Source: Erwinia psidii
GTDB taxonomy: Bacteria > Pseudomonadota > Gammaproteobacteria > Enterobacterales > Enterobacteriaceae
Assembly: GCF_003846135.1 (NCBI RefSeq)
Contig: NZ_RHHM01000007.1
Span: 204,285 to 268,284, forward strand
DNA length: 64,000 nucleotides
Reading direction: 5' to 3'
In this document: piece by piece, positions 30,440-40,344 of the stretch
Layout: the number at the start of each line of letters is the position of its first letter
Numbering within the stretch: position 1 is the stretch's first letter
Position numbers and translations under genes: made by a program
Notes under the pieces: model-generated
The model's input: only the letters and a program-made list of their open reading frames with translations
The model's database searches: none
Told to the model about the DNA's origin: nothing

Positions 30440-31531
30440 TTACTCACGGGCAAGGCAGCTCTGGTAACGGCCATCAACCCGCTGAGCGAACCAGGCGGTG
30501 GTCAGATTTCGGGTGATTTTCGGGCTTTCCAGCCTGATCCCCGGCAACATCTCACGCGGCAGGCGCTTACCGGCGGCGTTATCCGCCAGGGTGAACACCT
30601 GCTGCCACAGGGTTGTTTTCTCAAACGCCAGCGTCTGGCTCTTTTCCAGCGCACGGCGAATCGCGCTGTCGCTCATATCCAGACGTTTACCCAGGGTGCG
30701 CACCGCCAGTTCGGTCGAACCGGCGGCATCGGAATTGTACTGGATAAGATCGCCATCGAGCGCCAGTCTGATACCGCTCAGGCGGGCGACCGCAGCCTGA
30801 AAAGCCGCGTTGCGGCTGGAATACCACCCGGCATTGAAGTCAGCAAAGCGATAAAGAGGACGGCTGTAATCGACCGGGTAGCCCAGTAAATGCAGGGTAC
30901 CAAACCAGATGCCGCCCCGTCGGGTAAAGACTTCACGACGAAGGCTGCCCTCTGGCGACCAGGGATAACCGCTGGCGTGGGTTTCGGCAAAAGCTACACT
31001 GACCTGCATCGGGCCACCGGTATGGACCGGATTATAATTGCCGAACAGCCTCTGTCCCATTGGCACCCGGTCAATCACATCGTCAAAGATGGCGCTCAGT
31101 TCTTTTTCATTCTTCACATGATCCAGCCGGTCAGCGTAGCTCCTGCCATCGGATGAGTTGATCATCAGCGCCGCGCGCACCAGCATCGCCGGAATATGCA
31201 ATGTCGCCGCACGCTTTTCAATTTCGCCCCAGGCAATCCTGGGCAGGCCCGGTACACTGGCATCAGCATTGAAACCCGATTCCTGGTCAATAATGGCAAT
31301 CACCGAGCATAAATTACTGACCGAAGGATCGATGCCCTGGCCGTCAAACGCGGTCAGAATGTCATGACTCCAGCCCTGGCGATCGCTCACTTTCGGCGGC
31401 AGTAACCGGTTAAGCTGTGCTTTAACTTCCGCCGGGCGTCGCGGCGATTTTTCACGGGCAGGGTTGCTGCTGCATCCTGCAAGCACCAGCACAGCCAGCA
31501 ACGACAGGCGTTTCAACGTGGAATAATTCAT
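30440..31531 (-). CDS. yaiW: DUF1615 lipoprotein YaiW
   Basis: Encodes 363 residues with a lipoprotein signal: LAVLVLAGC places the acylated Cys at residue 20. The body follows E. coli YaiW (VPMGQRLFGNYNPVHTGGPMQVS, RRGGIWFGTLHLLGYP, LPREMLPGIRLESPKITRNLTTAWFAQRVD). In E. coli yaiW follows sbmA, and both promote uptake of proline-rich peptides such as Bac7. Here it lies between moaE and ybhL, 56 bases after moaE, without sbmA in the window. Surface location as in E. coli is likely. Confidence 0.92.
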   Translation of the reverse strand: MNYSTLKRLSLLAVLVLAGCSSNPAREKSPRRPAEVKAQLNRLLPPKVSDRQGWSHDILTAFDGQGIDPSVSNLCSVIAIIDQESGFNADASVPGLPRIAWGEIEKRAATLHIPAMLVRAALMINSSDGRSYADRLDHVKNEKELSAIFDDVIDRVPMGQRLFGNYNPVHTGGPMQVSVAFAETHASGYPWSPEGSLRREVFTRRGGIWFGTLHLLGYPVDYSRPLYRFADFNAGWYSSRNAAFQAAVARLSGIRLALDGDLIQYNSDAAGSTELAVRTLGKRLDMSDSAIRRALEKSQTLAFEKTTLWQQVFTLADNAAGKRLPREMLPGIRLESPKITRNLTTAWFAQRVDGRYQSCLARE

Positions 31532-31587
31532 TGTTTTCCTTATCAGTCCGGGGATTCAGCACCACGGAAATGTACATCGTGCTGCCG

Positions 31588-32040
31588 CTATTTCCAGCGT
31601 GCAGCAGCCTGCTGGTCACTGTCCCGGGATGTTACCCAGCGCTCCCCTTGTGCGGTTGCTTCCCGCTTCCAGAAAGGCGCACGGGTTTTCAGATGATCCA
31701 TAATAAATTCCGCCGCGGCAAAGGCAGCCGCGCGATGCGCACCACTGACGCCGACCAGTACGATCGCCTCTCCTGGGTACAGTTCACCGGTGCGATGTTG
31801 AACGGTGACACGCCGTACCGGCCAGCGCTGGCGAGCCTCAGCCACAATTGCTTCCAGCACCTTTTCGGTCATCCCCGCATAGTGTTCCAGGGTCAGTGCG
31901 GCGACGTCATCACCCTGGTTATGGTTGCGCACCTTACCGGTAAAGGTTACCACCGCCCCGTCTTCATCGCTGGCCGACAGCCAGCGATACTCTTTCTCCA
32001 TCTCAAAGGGGGCGGTGCCGACAACGATCCGTGTTTCCAT
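31588..32040 (-). CDS. moaE: Molybdopterin synthase catalytic subunit MoaE
   Basis: Encodes 150 residues. Contains GAVVTFTGKVRNHNQGD, LTLEHYAGMTEKVLEAI, HRTGELYPGEAIVLVGVSG and the catalytic-region lysines (KTRAPFWKRE). With MoaD it inserts two sulfurs into cyclic pyranopterin monophosphate to form molybdopterin. The last gene of moaABCDE, one base after moaD. Confidence 0.96.
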   Translation of the reverse strand: METRIVVGTAPFEMEKEYRWLSASDEDGAVVTFTGKVRNHNQGDDVAALTLEHYAGMTEKVLEAIVAEARQRWPVRRVTVQHRTGELYPGEAIVLVGVSGAHRAAAFAAAEFIMDHLKTRAPFWKREATAQGERWVTSRDSDQQAAARWK

Positions 32041-32041
32041 C

Positions 32042-32287
32042 TTAACCTCCGGTCACCGGGGGAAAAAAGGCAACCTCATCCCCACTGGAAAGGGGATGAT
32101 CGGCCGAAACCAGCGTCTGGTTTACCGCCGTCAGCAGCCTTTCCGGTGCCAGCGCCAGCGCCCAGCGATCGTTTTTTGCCGCCAGAGCAGCCCGCAGCGC
32201 TTCCACGGTGGCGTAGGATTCAGTCACAGAGAAGCTGGCAGTCCCTGTCAGCTCACGCACCTGAGCAAAAAACAGTACCTTAACCAT
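32042..32287 (-). CDS. moaD: Molybdopterin synthase sulfur carrier MoaD
   Basis: Encodes 81 residues with a ubiquitin-like pattern and the obligatory C-terminal Gly-Gly (FFPPVTGG), which is adenylated and thiocarboxylated by MoeB. The start at 32287 overlaps the moaC stop by 8 bases. Confidence 0.96.
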   Translation of the reverse strand: MVKVLFFAQVRELTGTASFSVTESYATVEALRAALAAKNDRWALALAPERLLTAVNQTLVSADHPLSSGDEVAFFPPVTGG

Positions 32288-32765
32288 GCTGCTCCGCCTG
32301 AAAATCACCGGATTTTCCCCCCTGCTTGCTCAGCAGGCGACAGGATTCAATGCTGATGTCTTTCTGTACCGCTTTGCACATGTCATAAATGGTTAGCGCC
32401 GCCACCGACGCCGCCGTCAGTGCCTCCATTTCCACCCCGGTTTTACCGGTCAGGCGGCACAGCGATTCTATCCTTACCCGACTGTTTTCCACTTCAGCAC
32501 GTAAGGAAACCTCCACTTTGCTTAATAACAGTGGATGACAGAGCGGGATCAGTTCCCAGGTACGTTTCGCCGCCTGAATGCCGGCGATACGCGCCGTGGC
32601 GAACACATCCCCCTTATGATGGCTTCCCTCAATAATCATTTGTAGGGTGGCAGGACGCATCACCACGAAAGCCTCTGCCCTGGCTTCCCGGATGGTGTCA
32701 TTTTTTGCCGAGACGTCTACCATATGAGCCTCGCCCGCGGTGTTGAGATGGGTCAGTTGCGACAT
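32280..32765 (-). CDS. moaC: Cyclic pyranopterin monophosphate synthase MoaC
   Basis: Encodes 161 residues: [18 protein letters not shown] at the N-terminus, [18 protein letters not shown] (conserved active-site region), and [24 protein letters not shown] with the conserved Asp. It converts the MoaA product to cPMP. Starts three bases after the moaB stop in the same operon. Confidence 0.96.
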   Translation of the reverse strand: MSQLTHLNTAGEAHMVDVSAKNDTIREARAEAFVVMRPATLQMIIEGSHHKGDVFATARIAGIQAAKRTWELIPLCHPLLLSKVEVSLRAEVENSRVRIESLCRLTGKTGVEMEALTAASVAALTIYDMCKAVQKDISIESCRLLSKQGGKSGDFQAEQHG

Positions 32766-32768
32766 AAT

Positions 32769-33287
32769 TCAGGGCTTCCTGAGATGAGAAACAAAGTTAC
32801 AGGGGCGGGTACGGGCATCCAGCTGGGGACAAATAATCTGTTCCCACGCGCTCTGGCAGGCACCGGTTGAGCCGGGAATGGCGCAAATCAACGTCTGGTT
32901 GGCTATTCCGGCCACCGCCCGCGACTGTAGCGTGGCGCTGGCAATATCCTCCCAGGAGATCATGCGGAACAGTTCACCAAAACCGTCAATTTCCCGATCA
33001 AACAGCGGCAACAACGCTTCCGGCGTGCTGTTTTTACTGTAGAAGCCGGTGCCACCATTGACGATCACCACCTGCACACTGTCGCTGGCAACCCAGCCAG
33101 AAACCACCGCGCGGATCTGATAGCGGTTATCCGTCACCAGCGCGCGAGCGGCCAGCAGATGCCCTTCATCGCTCAACGCTTCCTGCAACCAGTCACCGGA
33201 GCTGTCGCTGGCCGCATCACGGCTGTCAGAGACGGTAAGAAGCGCGATATTAAGCGGCATAAATTCAGCCGTGGATTTTGCCATCAT
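32769..33287 (-). CDS. moaB: Molybdenum cofactor protein MoaB
   Basis: Encodes 172 residues of the MogA/MoaB fold: LLTVSDSRDAASDSSGDWLQEAL, VIVNGGTGFYSKNSTPEALLPLFD (MPT-binding loop), FRMISWEDIASATLQSRAVAG and CAIPGSTGAC. The role of MoaB in E. coli is secondary to MogA. Two adjacent ATG codons (33287, 33284) could serve as start; GGGA lies upstream. Sits between moaA and moaC. Confidence 0.95.
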   Translation of the reverse strand: MMAKSTAEFMPLNIALLTVSDSRDAASDSSGDWLQEALSDEGHLLAARALVTDNRYQIRAVVSGWVASDSVQVVIVNGGTGFYSKNSTPEALLPLFDREIDGFGELFRMISWEDIASATLQSRAVAGIANQTLICAIPGSTGACQSAWEQIICPQLDARTRPCNFVSHLRKP

Positions 33288-33301
33288 TGATGTCCCTGAA
33301 G

Positions 33302-34288
33302 TTAACCACCGATAAAAGAAAGATTCTGCGTCATGCCGGTGTTGCCCTGATGCAGAAAATGCGTCTGCTTTTTACCGAGCAGGGCACCGGTGATACGCGC
33401 CTGTAACGCGCCCAGCTGATCGTCATCTGCCAGTAAATCTCGCAGCGGCACGCCTTCCTCGCCAAACAGACACAAATGCAGCTTACCCGTCGCTGAGACG
33501 CGAAGGCGGTTGCAACTGATGCAGAAATCCTTTTCATAAGGCATGATCAGCCCCACTTCCCCCTGATAATCTGCATGATGAAACACCTGTGCCGGACCGT
33601 CACTGCGGCAGCGTGGCTGGCGGACCCAGCCCTCCCGGAGCAGCCTGTCACGGATAGCCGTACCGGCAATGTGCTGCTGACGGAACAGTTCACCGCCATC
33701 ACCGGTTTCCATCAGCTCAATAAAGCGAAGCTGAACAGGTCGGCAACGGATCCATGCCAGAAAAGTGTGCAGGCTGTTGTGATTGAGGTGGCGCATCAGC
33801 ACGGTGTTAACTTTGACCTTGCTGAACCCGGCCGCAAACGCCGCATCGATACCACGCATCACCTGTTGAAATTTGTCCTGCCCGGTAATAGCGTGAAACT
33901 GTCGGGCGTCCAGACTGTCGATGCTGACGTTAAGCGAATTCAGCCCGGCATCACGCCATGTGGCGACGTCACGCGCCAGCCGGTAGCCGTTAGTCGTTAC
34001 CGCCAGCTGGCGAATGGCAGAATTTTCGCGCACGGCGGCGATGATATCGGTAAAATCACGCCGTAGCGTAGGCTCACCCCCGGTCAAACGGACTTTTTCT
34101 GTGCCCGCCGCCGCAAAGGCACGGGTAACCCGCCGGATTTCATCCAGTGACAAAAAGCTTTTATTGGCTACGCCATGCGGTTTATAACCCTCAGGCAGGC
34201 AGTAGTTGCAACGGAAATTGCAGACATCAGTGATCGACAAACGCAGGTAGTAAAAGCGGCGGTCGAAGCTATCAGTAAATTGTTGCAC
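33302..34288 (-). CDS. moaA: GTP 3',8-cyclase MoaA (radical SAM)
   Basis: Encodes 328 residues. Radical-SAM cluster CNFRCNYC (about residues 23-30), TGGEP (SAM site), and the second cluster motif [18 protein letters not shown] near the C-terminus; the protein ends in the functional Gly-Gly. It makes the first intermediate of molybdopterin from GTP. The start is a GTG at 34288 with GGAAAGG about ten bases upstream, matching the E. coli N-terminus in register. A long structured leader precedes it. Confidence 0.96.
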   Translation of the reverse strand: MQQFTDSFDRRFYYLRLSITDVCNFRCNYCLPEGYKPHGVANKSFLSLDEIRRVTRAFAAAGTEKVRLTGGEPTLRRDFTDIIAAVRENSAIRQLAVTTNGYRLARDVATWRDAGLNSLNVSIDSLDARQFHAITGQDKFQQVMRGIDAAFAAGFSKVKVNTVLMRHLNHNSLHTFLAWIRCRPVQLRFIELMETGDGGELFRQQHIAGTAIRDRLLREGWVRQPRCRSDGPAQVFHHADYQGEVGLIMPYEKDFCISCNRLRVSATGKLHLCLFGEEGVPLRDLLADDDQLGALQARITGALLGKKQTHFLHQGNTGMTQNLSFIGG

Positions 34289-34299
34289 CAGTACACCTT

Positions 34300-34435
34300 T
34301 CCAGAGACGGGAGATGCAGGCATTTCTTTCTGCATCCAGGCCAACCTGTGTTGCGGCCGGGGCACCTTATCCCAAGACTCAGGTGCCAGGGCTAAGGATG
34401 GCTTACCGCACGCCGGCAAGCCTTGGTAGCCTGAT
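34300..34435 (-). ncRNA. Structured moaA leader, probable Moco riboswitch
   Basis: The minus-strand 5' leader of moaA folds into several helices: GGCTTGCCG / CGGTAAGCC (9 pairs incl. one G-T) enclosed by GGCTA..AAGG / CCTT..AGCC, then GGCACCT / AGGTGCC, and GATGCAG / CTGCATC just before the ribosome site. The E. coli moaA leader carries the Moco RNA motif, which shuts the operon when cofactor is abundant. Assignment rests on position and helical complexity; the consensus was not aligned base by base. Confidence 0.6.
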
Positions 34436-34591
34436 ACTAACGCTATTGTTCAGCCCTTGCCAGTTCCGGGTGGCGCTGTGCATTTTGATATATAAAGATT
34501 TTCCCTCCGCGCCACACCAAGAGGTCAGCGTGGAATAATCAAATGGCGTTGGGCCATTTCCAGTAACGCCTTAACATTTGGATAAAATTTT

Positions 34592-35500
34592 ATGCGTAAC
34601 CGCTCGTTAACCGATTTTGATCGCGTCGTCGCTCTGGGCGGCGGCCACGGCCTGGGCCGCGTTTTGTCGGCACTGTCTTCATTGGGATCACGCCTCACCG
34701 GTATTGTCACCACCACCGATAACGGCGGTTCTACCGGCCGTATCCGGCGCTCTGAAGGCGGTATTGCCTGGGGAGATATGCGTAACTGCCTGAACCAGCT
34801 GATCACTGAACCCGGCATTGCTTCAGCGATGTTTGAATACCGCTTTTCCGGCAACGGCGAGCTGGCAGGACACAACCTCGGCAATCTGATGCTGAAAGCG
34901 TTGGATCATCTTAGCGTGCGGCCTCTCGAGGCGATCAATCTGATCCGTAATCTGCTGAAAGTGGATGCGTTTCTGATCCCGATGTCTGAACAGCCGGTTG
35001 ATCTGGTGGCTACCGACAGCGAAGGCAACCTGATTTATGGTGAAACAGAAATCGACCAGTTACAGCTGCCGCCACAGGAGCTGATGCTGTCGCCGGTGGT
35101 TAACGCCACGCGGGAAGCGATTGAAGCCATCGGCGAAGCAGACCTGCTGCTGATAGGACCCGGCAGTTTTTACACCAGCCTGATGCCGGTACTGTTAATG
35201 CCGGAGATGGCCCAGGCGCTGCGCCGCACGCCCGCCACTATGGTGTTTATAGGAAATCTGGGAAAAGAGCTAAGCCAGGCAGCAGCACGACTTACGCTGG
35301 CCGATAAGCTGGCAATGATGGAAAAATACATTGGCAAAAAAGTGATTGATGCGGTGGTGGTCAGCCCGCTGGTGGATACCCGTCATGTTACTGACAGACT
35401 GATTATTCAGCAGCCGCTGCAGGCCACAGATATTCAGTACCGTCACGACCGTCAGCTACTGCACGCTGCGCTGGAGCGTGCCGTTCAGTCATTTGGCTAA
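34592..35500 (+). CDS. ybhK: YvcK/CofD-like protein YbhK
   Basis: Encodes 302 residues of the UPF0052/gluconeogenesis-factor family: [63 protein letters not shown]. Related to 2-phospho-L-lactate transferase CofD; YvcK in Bacillus binds UDP-GlcNAc and affects growth on gluconeogenic carbon and cell shape. It is divergent from moaA as in E. coli. Ribosome site weak (GGAT). Confidence 0.93.
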   Translation: MRNRSLTDFDRVVALGGGHGLGRVLSALSSLGSRLTGIVTTTDNGGSTGRIRRSEGGIAWGDMRNCLNQLITEPGIASAMFEYRFSGNGELAGHNLGNLMLKALDHLSVRPLEAINLIRNLLKVDAFLIPMSEQPVDLVATDSEGNLIYGETEIDQLQLPPQELMLSPVVNATREAIEAIGEADLLLIGPGSFYTSLMPVLLMPEMAQALRRTPATMVFIGNLGKELSQAAARLTLADKLAMMEKYIGKKVIDAVVVSPLVDTRHVTDRLIIQQPLQATDIQYRHDRQLLHAALERAVQSFG

Positions 35501-35778
35501 AGCGTTGCCCTGAGGACTACTGGCATATTGCGAGCCATAAAACGGCCCTTCTGACGGGGATAACGCGTGCGGTGTCCGGGCCAGGCAACACCAGTACCGC
35601 CTCAGGCTGATCGGTATCCGGGGTCACTTTGTTCAAAAACGACAAGCATAAAAATTATCAGTATTCATGGCGACAGCAGCAAACATCCCGATTCAGCGTC
35701 CAACGGCTGCATCATTCTCCCCATGCAGGTACGACAACAAATATGGGCAAGCGGTGACAAACAGATTGAGGTTATACG

Positions 35779-36061
35779 ATGATGAAAAAAATTATATCAC
35801 TGTTTATATTTCTCCCGTTTGCAGCACTGACAAAAGCCCCTGACAGCCAGTCCTGGCCGCACAACATGGCTGAAGCGTGGATGAAAAATACCGGGATCGT
35901 CGATATAACTAAACTCGATGAGGCAAAAACAGACGTTAAGCGACTGGCACCTGAAAAAAAGCAAAGACCTTTACACCCAGGTTTATCACTTTGTCTTTCA
36001 CGATAAAGACGGTGGGCGTTATGAAGTGATTACTCAAAGCAATGCTTCAGACAATGAGTGA
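35779..36061 (+). pseudogene. Small secreted protein gene with a one-base frameshift
   Basis: From the ATG at 35779 the frame gives a signal-peptide-like start (MMKKIISLFIFLPFAALTKA) and then MAEAWMKNTGIVDITKLDEAK. At a run of seven A (35954-35960) the reading frame should move by one base: the next frame continues as KSKDLYTQVYHFVFHDKDGGRYEV... to a TGA at 36059-36061. One extra A would give an intact product of about 94 residues. Composition stays natural in both halves, so this is a recent frameshift or a homopolymer sequencing error. No family recognised. AGG lies upstream of the start. Confidence 0.55.
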
Positions 36062-36228
36062 GGTTAACAGCTTTCTCGTCTCTCGTCGTGATGTAAACCA
36101 CTAACAAGGATCACCCGAAGAATGACCGATGCGCTGAAAGATCGCCATAAATCAGCGCTAAAAAACTAAAACCATATTCCGCCAGGTTCGCACGAGGTGA
36201 TTAACAACGGTGCCCAGCACCGTTCGAA

Positions 36229-37324
36229 TTAAAATTGCTCCGCTAACGTCAGAGACGGGATTACCCGCCGCGTTTTAATGCTGTTGGCCTGATATCCAGG
36301 AGATGACCCTTTATTTTCACCCTCATAGCCCACAAGCCACTGCACGGTTGTGCTCAGTGTCGCCAGCAGACTCCGTATCCGCACTCTTCCTGCCGAACAG
36401 TTGTAAATGGCACGCAGGCCGAACCCAACGCGCTCACTTTTTTCATCCCTGAAGTCCTGCTCAACCTGCATTCACCGACTTTAGAAATTAATGACTTCAA
36501 CAGACTTAAAGTCATCTGCGCTACTGAATATTAACCACGGTTCTTTTGCCGTCAGCCTGGCATTTTTTATCCGTAATGGTCTGGCTATACCACAACGCGA
36601 GCGTTTATTTTTCCGTCCTTTCGGCGCTTTTTTACGCAAAAAATGACTGTCACACTGGCCATACTCCGATCGGGCAAGCACTCCCGGCCCCAGATATTCC
36701 GGTTTACTGCTGGTCTGCAATGCCTGACGTCTGAACCAGTATTTGCCTTTGGCCTCCAGTCGCCTCTGGATATGTCCCCTGATGCGTCCAGTAAAATCCC
36801 GGCCGGGTGCTTCTGTGCGCCGAAACCAGGCATGCCTGAACCCCGCACAGGTGACGATGATCGCCCTTGCTTTTGGGATTACCGCTTCGGCAGGCGTATT
36901 AAGAAAGACTTGCTGTACCTTTGCTTTTGCTGTTTTTTTGAAGAAACGATCCAACTCAGCAAAGGTATCGAACGTCCGTCGCAAATCAGGCTGGCTGAGA
37001 GTATATGATGCTCCTGAGAGGGATATCCACTCCAGTCAATGGCGATGACACACAGTGATAGCTGGCCCGTCAGCATGGAAATAATATGTCTGAAAATCAG
37101 GGAATATCGTGATAAAGAGAGTCATCACCGGGCAGACGATCTACGCGTTTTATGTTGTTTTTGACCTGAGCAGTACCGGGTAGATAACGTCCGATGCTGG
37201 TCAGCGTCAGAGATGCGCCATTGATAAGTGCAATGGTGGCATCCAGCAAAGCATTTTGTCGATATTGGTGAAACGGTGCTAAAGCATCACGGAAAAAATT
37301 CTGACATACCTGGCGAGCAGCCAT
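36229..37324 (-). pseudogene. Decayed IS4-family (IS10-like) transposase
   Basis: Minus-strand pieces in different frames add up to an IS10-type transposase. 37324-37097: N-terminus (ALINGASLTLTSIGRYLPG, KNNIKRVDRL). 37076-36879: catalytic-core entry (AIDWSGYPSQEHH, ASLICDGRSIPLLS; the DWS region). 36984-36481: AIIVTCAGFRHAWFRR (normally IVTDAGF, so the catalytic Asp is now Cys), GRIRG, RLTAKEPW. 36471-36229: QVEQDFRDEKSERVGFGLRA (the YREK-type region) to the C-terminus. Several frameshifts and the lost Asp make it inactive. The terminal inverted repeats were not located. An 8-bp hairpin (36206-36224) lies just past its stop. Confidence 0.8.
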
Positions 37325-37431
37325 CGCAGTTATGTCATTGAATTGGCTCTACAAATCAGTAATTCACAACATGCCAGTGCCTGTCTTTTTTACCCCCGTT
37401 GCCGGGGATCGCTCAGCGCCCTGGCGGGTTT

Positions 37432-39456
37432 TCAGGAAGCGGCAATAAACAGCTCTCGCATATGATGCAGCTGGTCGCGAACCTGGGCGGCTTCTTCAAA
37501 CTCCAGATTTTGCGCATGCGTCTGCATTTTTGCCTCAAGTTGTTGAATTTGCTTCTGCAATCCTTTCGGTGACATATCCAGCGGCATCGCGTCATCTTCC
37601 ACCACGGCGCGCGATGATTTGCCACGGTTTTTACTTTTACTCTTGTTGGTCCCCTGCCCCAGCTCAAGAATATCAGCGATTTTCTTGTTCAGCGCCTGCG
37701 GGACAATGCCGTTCTGCTGATTGTAGATTTCCTGCTTCTCACGGCGACGCTCGGTCTCGCCTATGGCCCTGGCCATCGACGGCGTGATTTTGTCGCCGTA
37801 AAGGATCGCCTTACCGCTGACGTTACGTGCTGCACGTCCGATAGTCTGAATAAGCGAACGCTCAGAACGCAGAAAACCCTCTTTATCCGCATCAAGGATA
37901 GCCACCAGCGATACTTCCGGCATATCCAGCCCTTCTCGCAGCAGGTTAATACCCACCAGCACGTCAAATTTACCCAGTCTCAGATCGCGGATAATCTCGA
38001 CCCGTTCAACGGTATCGATATCCGAGTGCAGATAGCGTACCCGTTCACCGTGTTCTTCCAGATATTCGGTCAGATCTTCCGCCATTCGTTTGGTCAGAAC
38101 GGTAACCAGTACCCGCTCGTTGATTGCCACCCGTTGACGGATCTCCGACAGCAGATCATCCACCTGCGTACTGACCGGTCTGACCTCGATCAGCGGATCG
38201 AGCAACCCGGTCGGGCGCACCACCTGATCGATGACTTCGCCACCCGACTTCTCCAGTTCGTAATTGCCGGGTGTGGCAGAGACGTAGATCGTCTGCGGTG
38301 CCAGGGCTTCGAACTCCTCAAATTTCATCGGTCGGTTATCCAGCGCTGACGGCAGGCGGAAGCCATACTCCACCAGTGTCTCTTTCCGCGCCCGGTCGCC
38401 GCGATACATGCCACCAATCTGTGGGATAGTGACATGGGATTCGTCAATAACCAGCAGGCCATCGGCAGGCAGATAATCAAACAGGGTTGGCGGGGGTTCG
38501 CCCGGTCCACGACCCGACAGATAGCGCGAGTAGTTCTCAATCCCTGAACAGTAGCCCAGCTCGTTCATCATTTCGAGGTCAAACTGGGTGCGTTGGGACA
38601 ACCGCTGTTCCTCCAGCAGTTTGTTATTTTCCAGCAGCGTCTTGCGGCGATCCACCAGCTCCAGCTTAATCTCTTCCATTGCCTGAAGAATACGTTCACG
38701 CGGGGTAACATAGTGGGTTTTCGGGTAGATGGTATAACGCGGGATCACTGCGTCAACCTGACCGGTCAGGGGATCAAAGATGGATAAACGCTCCACTTCT
38801 TCATCAAACAGCTCCACCCGCAATGCGTAGTCGTCAGATTCAGCCGGGAAGATATCAATCACCTCACCACGCACGCGGAAGGTGCCGCGTTGGAAAGCCT
38901 GATCGTTACGGGTGTATTGCAGCTCCGCCAGTCGACGCAGGATGGCCCGCTGATCGATAACCATCCCACGCGTCAGGTGCAGCATCATCTTCAGATACAA
39001 ATTTGGATCGCCCAGTCCATAAATGGCTGACACCGACGCCACCACGATCACATCCCGCCGCTCCAGCAGGGCTTTGGTGGCTGACAGCCGCATCTGCTCA
39101 ATATGCTCGTTAACCGAGGCATCTTTCTCAATAAACGTATCGGAACTGGGTACGTAGGCTTCTGGCTGATAATAATCGTAATAGGAAACAAAATACTCCA
39201 CGGCGTTATCCGGGAAAAACGCCTTCATTTCACCGTAAAGCTGAGCTGCCAGAGTTTTGTTGGGTGCCAGCACCATTGTGGGGCGATTGAGATCGGCAAT
39301 GACATTCGCCACGGTAAAGGTTTTACCCGATCCGGTTACCCCAAGCAGCGTCTGATGAGCCAGCCCGTCTTCGAGGCCCTCTTCGAGACGGCGAATGGCT
39401 TCCGGCTGGTCACCGGAAGGTTTGAAATCGGAACTGAGTTTAAAAACTTTGCTCAT
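37432..39456 (-). CDS. uvrB: Excinuclease ABC subunit B (UvrB)
   Basis: Encodes 674 residues (family about 673). Walker A GVTGSGKT (about 39-46), the beta-hairpin [10 protein letters not shown] (about 92-101) that probes DNA damage, DESH box, helicase motif VI region [10 protein letters not shown], and a C-terminal UVR domain ([24 protein letters not shown]) that contacts UvrC. The start at 39456 matches E. coli; longer in-frame starts cross the promoter region. A LexA box lies 78 bases upstream. The IS4 remnant lies just beyond the stop. Confidence 0.97.
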   Translation of the reverse strand: MSKVFKLSSDFKPSGDQPEAIRRLEEGLEDGLAHQTLLGVTGSGKTFTVANVIADLNRPTMVLAPNKTLAAQLYGEMKAFFPDNAVEYFVSYYDYYQPEAYVPSSDTFIEKDASVNEHIEQMRLSATKALLERRDVIVVASVSAIYGLGDPNLYLKMMLHLTRGMVIDQRAILRRLAELQYTRNDQAFQRGTFRVRGEVIDIFPAESDDYALRVELFDEEVERLSIFDPLTGQVDAVIPRYTIYPKTHYVTPRERILQAMEEIKLELVDRRKTLLENNKLLEEQRLSQRTQFDLEMMNELGYCSGIENYSRYLSGRGPGEPPPTLFDYLPADGLLVIDESHVTIPQIGGMYRGDRARKETLVEYGFRLPSALDNRPMKFEEFEALAPQTIYVSATPGNYELEKSGGEVIDQVVRPTGLLDPLIEVRPVSTQVDDLLSEIRQRVAINERVLVTVLTKRMAEDLTEYLEEHGERVRYLHSDIDTVERVEIIRDLRLGKFDVLVGINLLREGLDMPEVSLVAILDADKEGFLRSERSLIQTIGRAARNVSGKAILYGDKITPSMARAIGETERRREKQEIYNQQNGIVPQALNKKIADILELGQGTNKSKSKNRGKSSRAVVEDDAMPLDMSPKGLQKQIQQLEAKMQTHAQNLEFEEAAQVRDQLHHMRELFIAAS

Positions 39457-39533
39457 TGCATGGCTACTCGTTGAAGGGTCATACCAACCGGTAACTGATT
39501 TTACTCCGCCCTGACAATTTTTCCAGCGAAAAA

Positions 39534-39553
39534 TACTGGATATAATTACAGTA
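39534..39553 (-). promoter_or_regulatory. LexA box of uvrB
   Basis: Minus strand TACTGTAATTATATCCAGTA fits CTG-N10-CAG with the AT-rich core, close to the E. coli uvrB SOS box. It lies 78 bases upstream of the uvrB start. Confidence 0.9.
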
Positions 39554-39842
39554 ATATTCCATACTGCTGCTGTAAACGATAGGGATGCCTTGTTGAGAAT
39601 TGGGAGGTTATTACGCTTCCCTCTGTGCGGCAAACTATCCCCAGGCAGCCTGGGCATTTAACATTTGTCAATATGTTCTGACAAAATGTCGCGCCAGATT
39701 GTCACCAGGCTCAGGATGGCTTGATTTTAGATAATTAATTGAATTTAAGATGATTTTAATTTGTGAGATCTTTAGGAGCAATCTAAGCTCAGGCCGCGTC
39801 CACCCTCGTTTTCCGCAGGTTTTCAGTTGTTCATACACAAGT

Positions 39843-39865
39843 TTATCCACAGGAATAGTGGATAA
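39843..39865. promoter_or_regulatory. Pair of convergent DnaA boxes upstream of uvrB
   Basis: TTATCCACA on the plus strand (39843-39851, perfect consensus) and TTATCCACT on the minus strand (39857-39865), five bases apart, 390-410 bases upstream of uvrB. DnaA involvement in uvrB regulation has been described in E. coli. Confidence 0.65.
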
Positions 39866-40344
39866 CTGATTACAGCGCCTGAGCCGTCTGATGTGTATAA
39901 ATCGTCATTGCGTCATTAATATGGCCGCAAATATTTTTTTTGGATTTTTTTTTGCCCACGGCACAGGGAAATCCGGCCCTGGAATGCATATTTTCTGCAT
40001 AAGCGCTACGTTTTTTACGGCGGAAATTATCCCCCCAGACCGCATGTCTTTGCAAAAAGTAATAAACACAGGCACCACAAAAGTGCAAATGGAAATTACC
40101 CAGGGCAATTGTTTAACATTTCTGACTATTTATGCGGCTGTTTTGTCGCCTGATTGCCCGCTTGTGGCACTTTCTGGAACTGGCACTGTAATTGCATAAA
40201 ATTATTCACCGCCTCCTGCTGAGACACCGCAGCGTGGAAGGTAGACAACCACAGGCGTTTTGCAATCAGGACCGTTTGTCATACAGCGGAAAGCGGATGC
40301 ATTCAGGTGCGATCTTAAACGGTATTTATGAAGGAGAGTGTCAG

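Larger units (their letters stand above)
39457..40344. other. Long regulatory gap between uvrB and the orphan ABC ATPase gene
   Basis: 888 bases. Besides the LexA box and the DnaA box pair, it has two long T-runs on the plus strand (8 T and 9 T, near 39931-39952) and AT-rich stretches at 39715-39775 and 39890-40100. A 60-codon open frame at 39668-39850 lacks a ribosome site. No convincing gene or other transporter subunit was seen. Confidence 0.5.

Noticed and set aside
35954..35961. A-AAA-AAG slippery heptamer in frame, as in dnaX programmed -1 frameshifting
   Set aside because: The frame that continues the protein is reached by +1 (or -2), not -1, so the motif cannot explain it; a one-base deletion is simpler.
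39668..39850. 60-codon leftward open frame upstream of uvrB
   Set aside because: No ribosome site, unnatural composition, and it covers a DnaA box and AT-rich control DNA.
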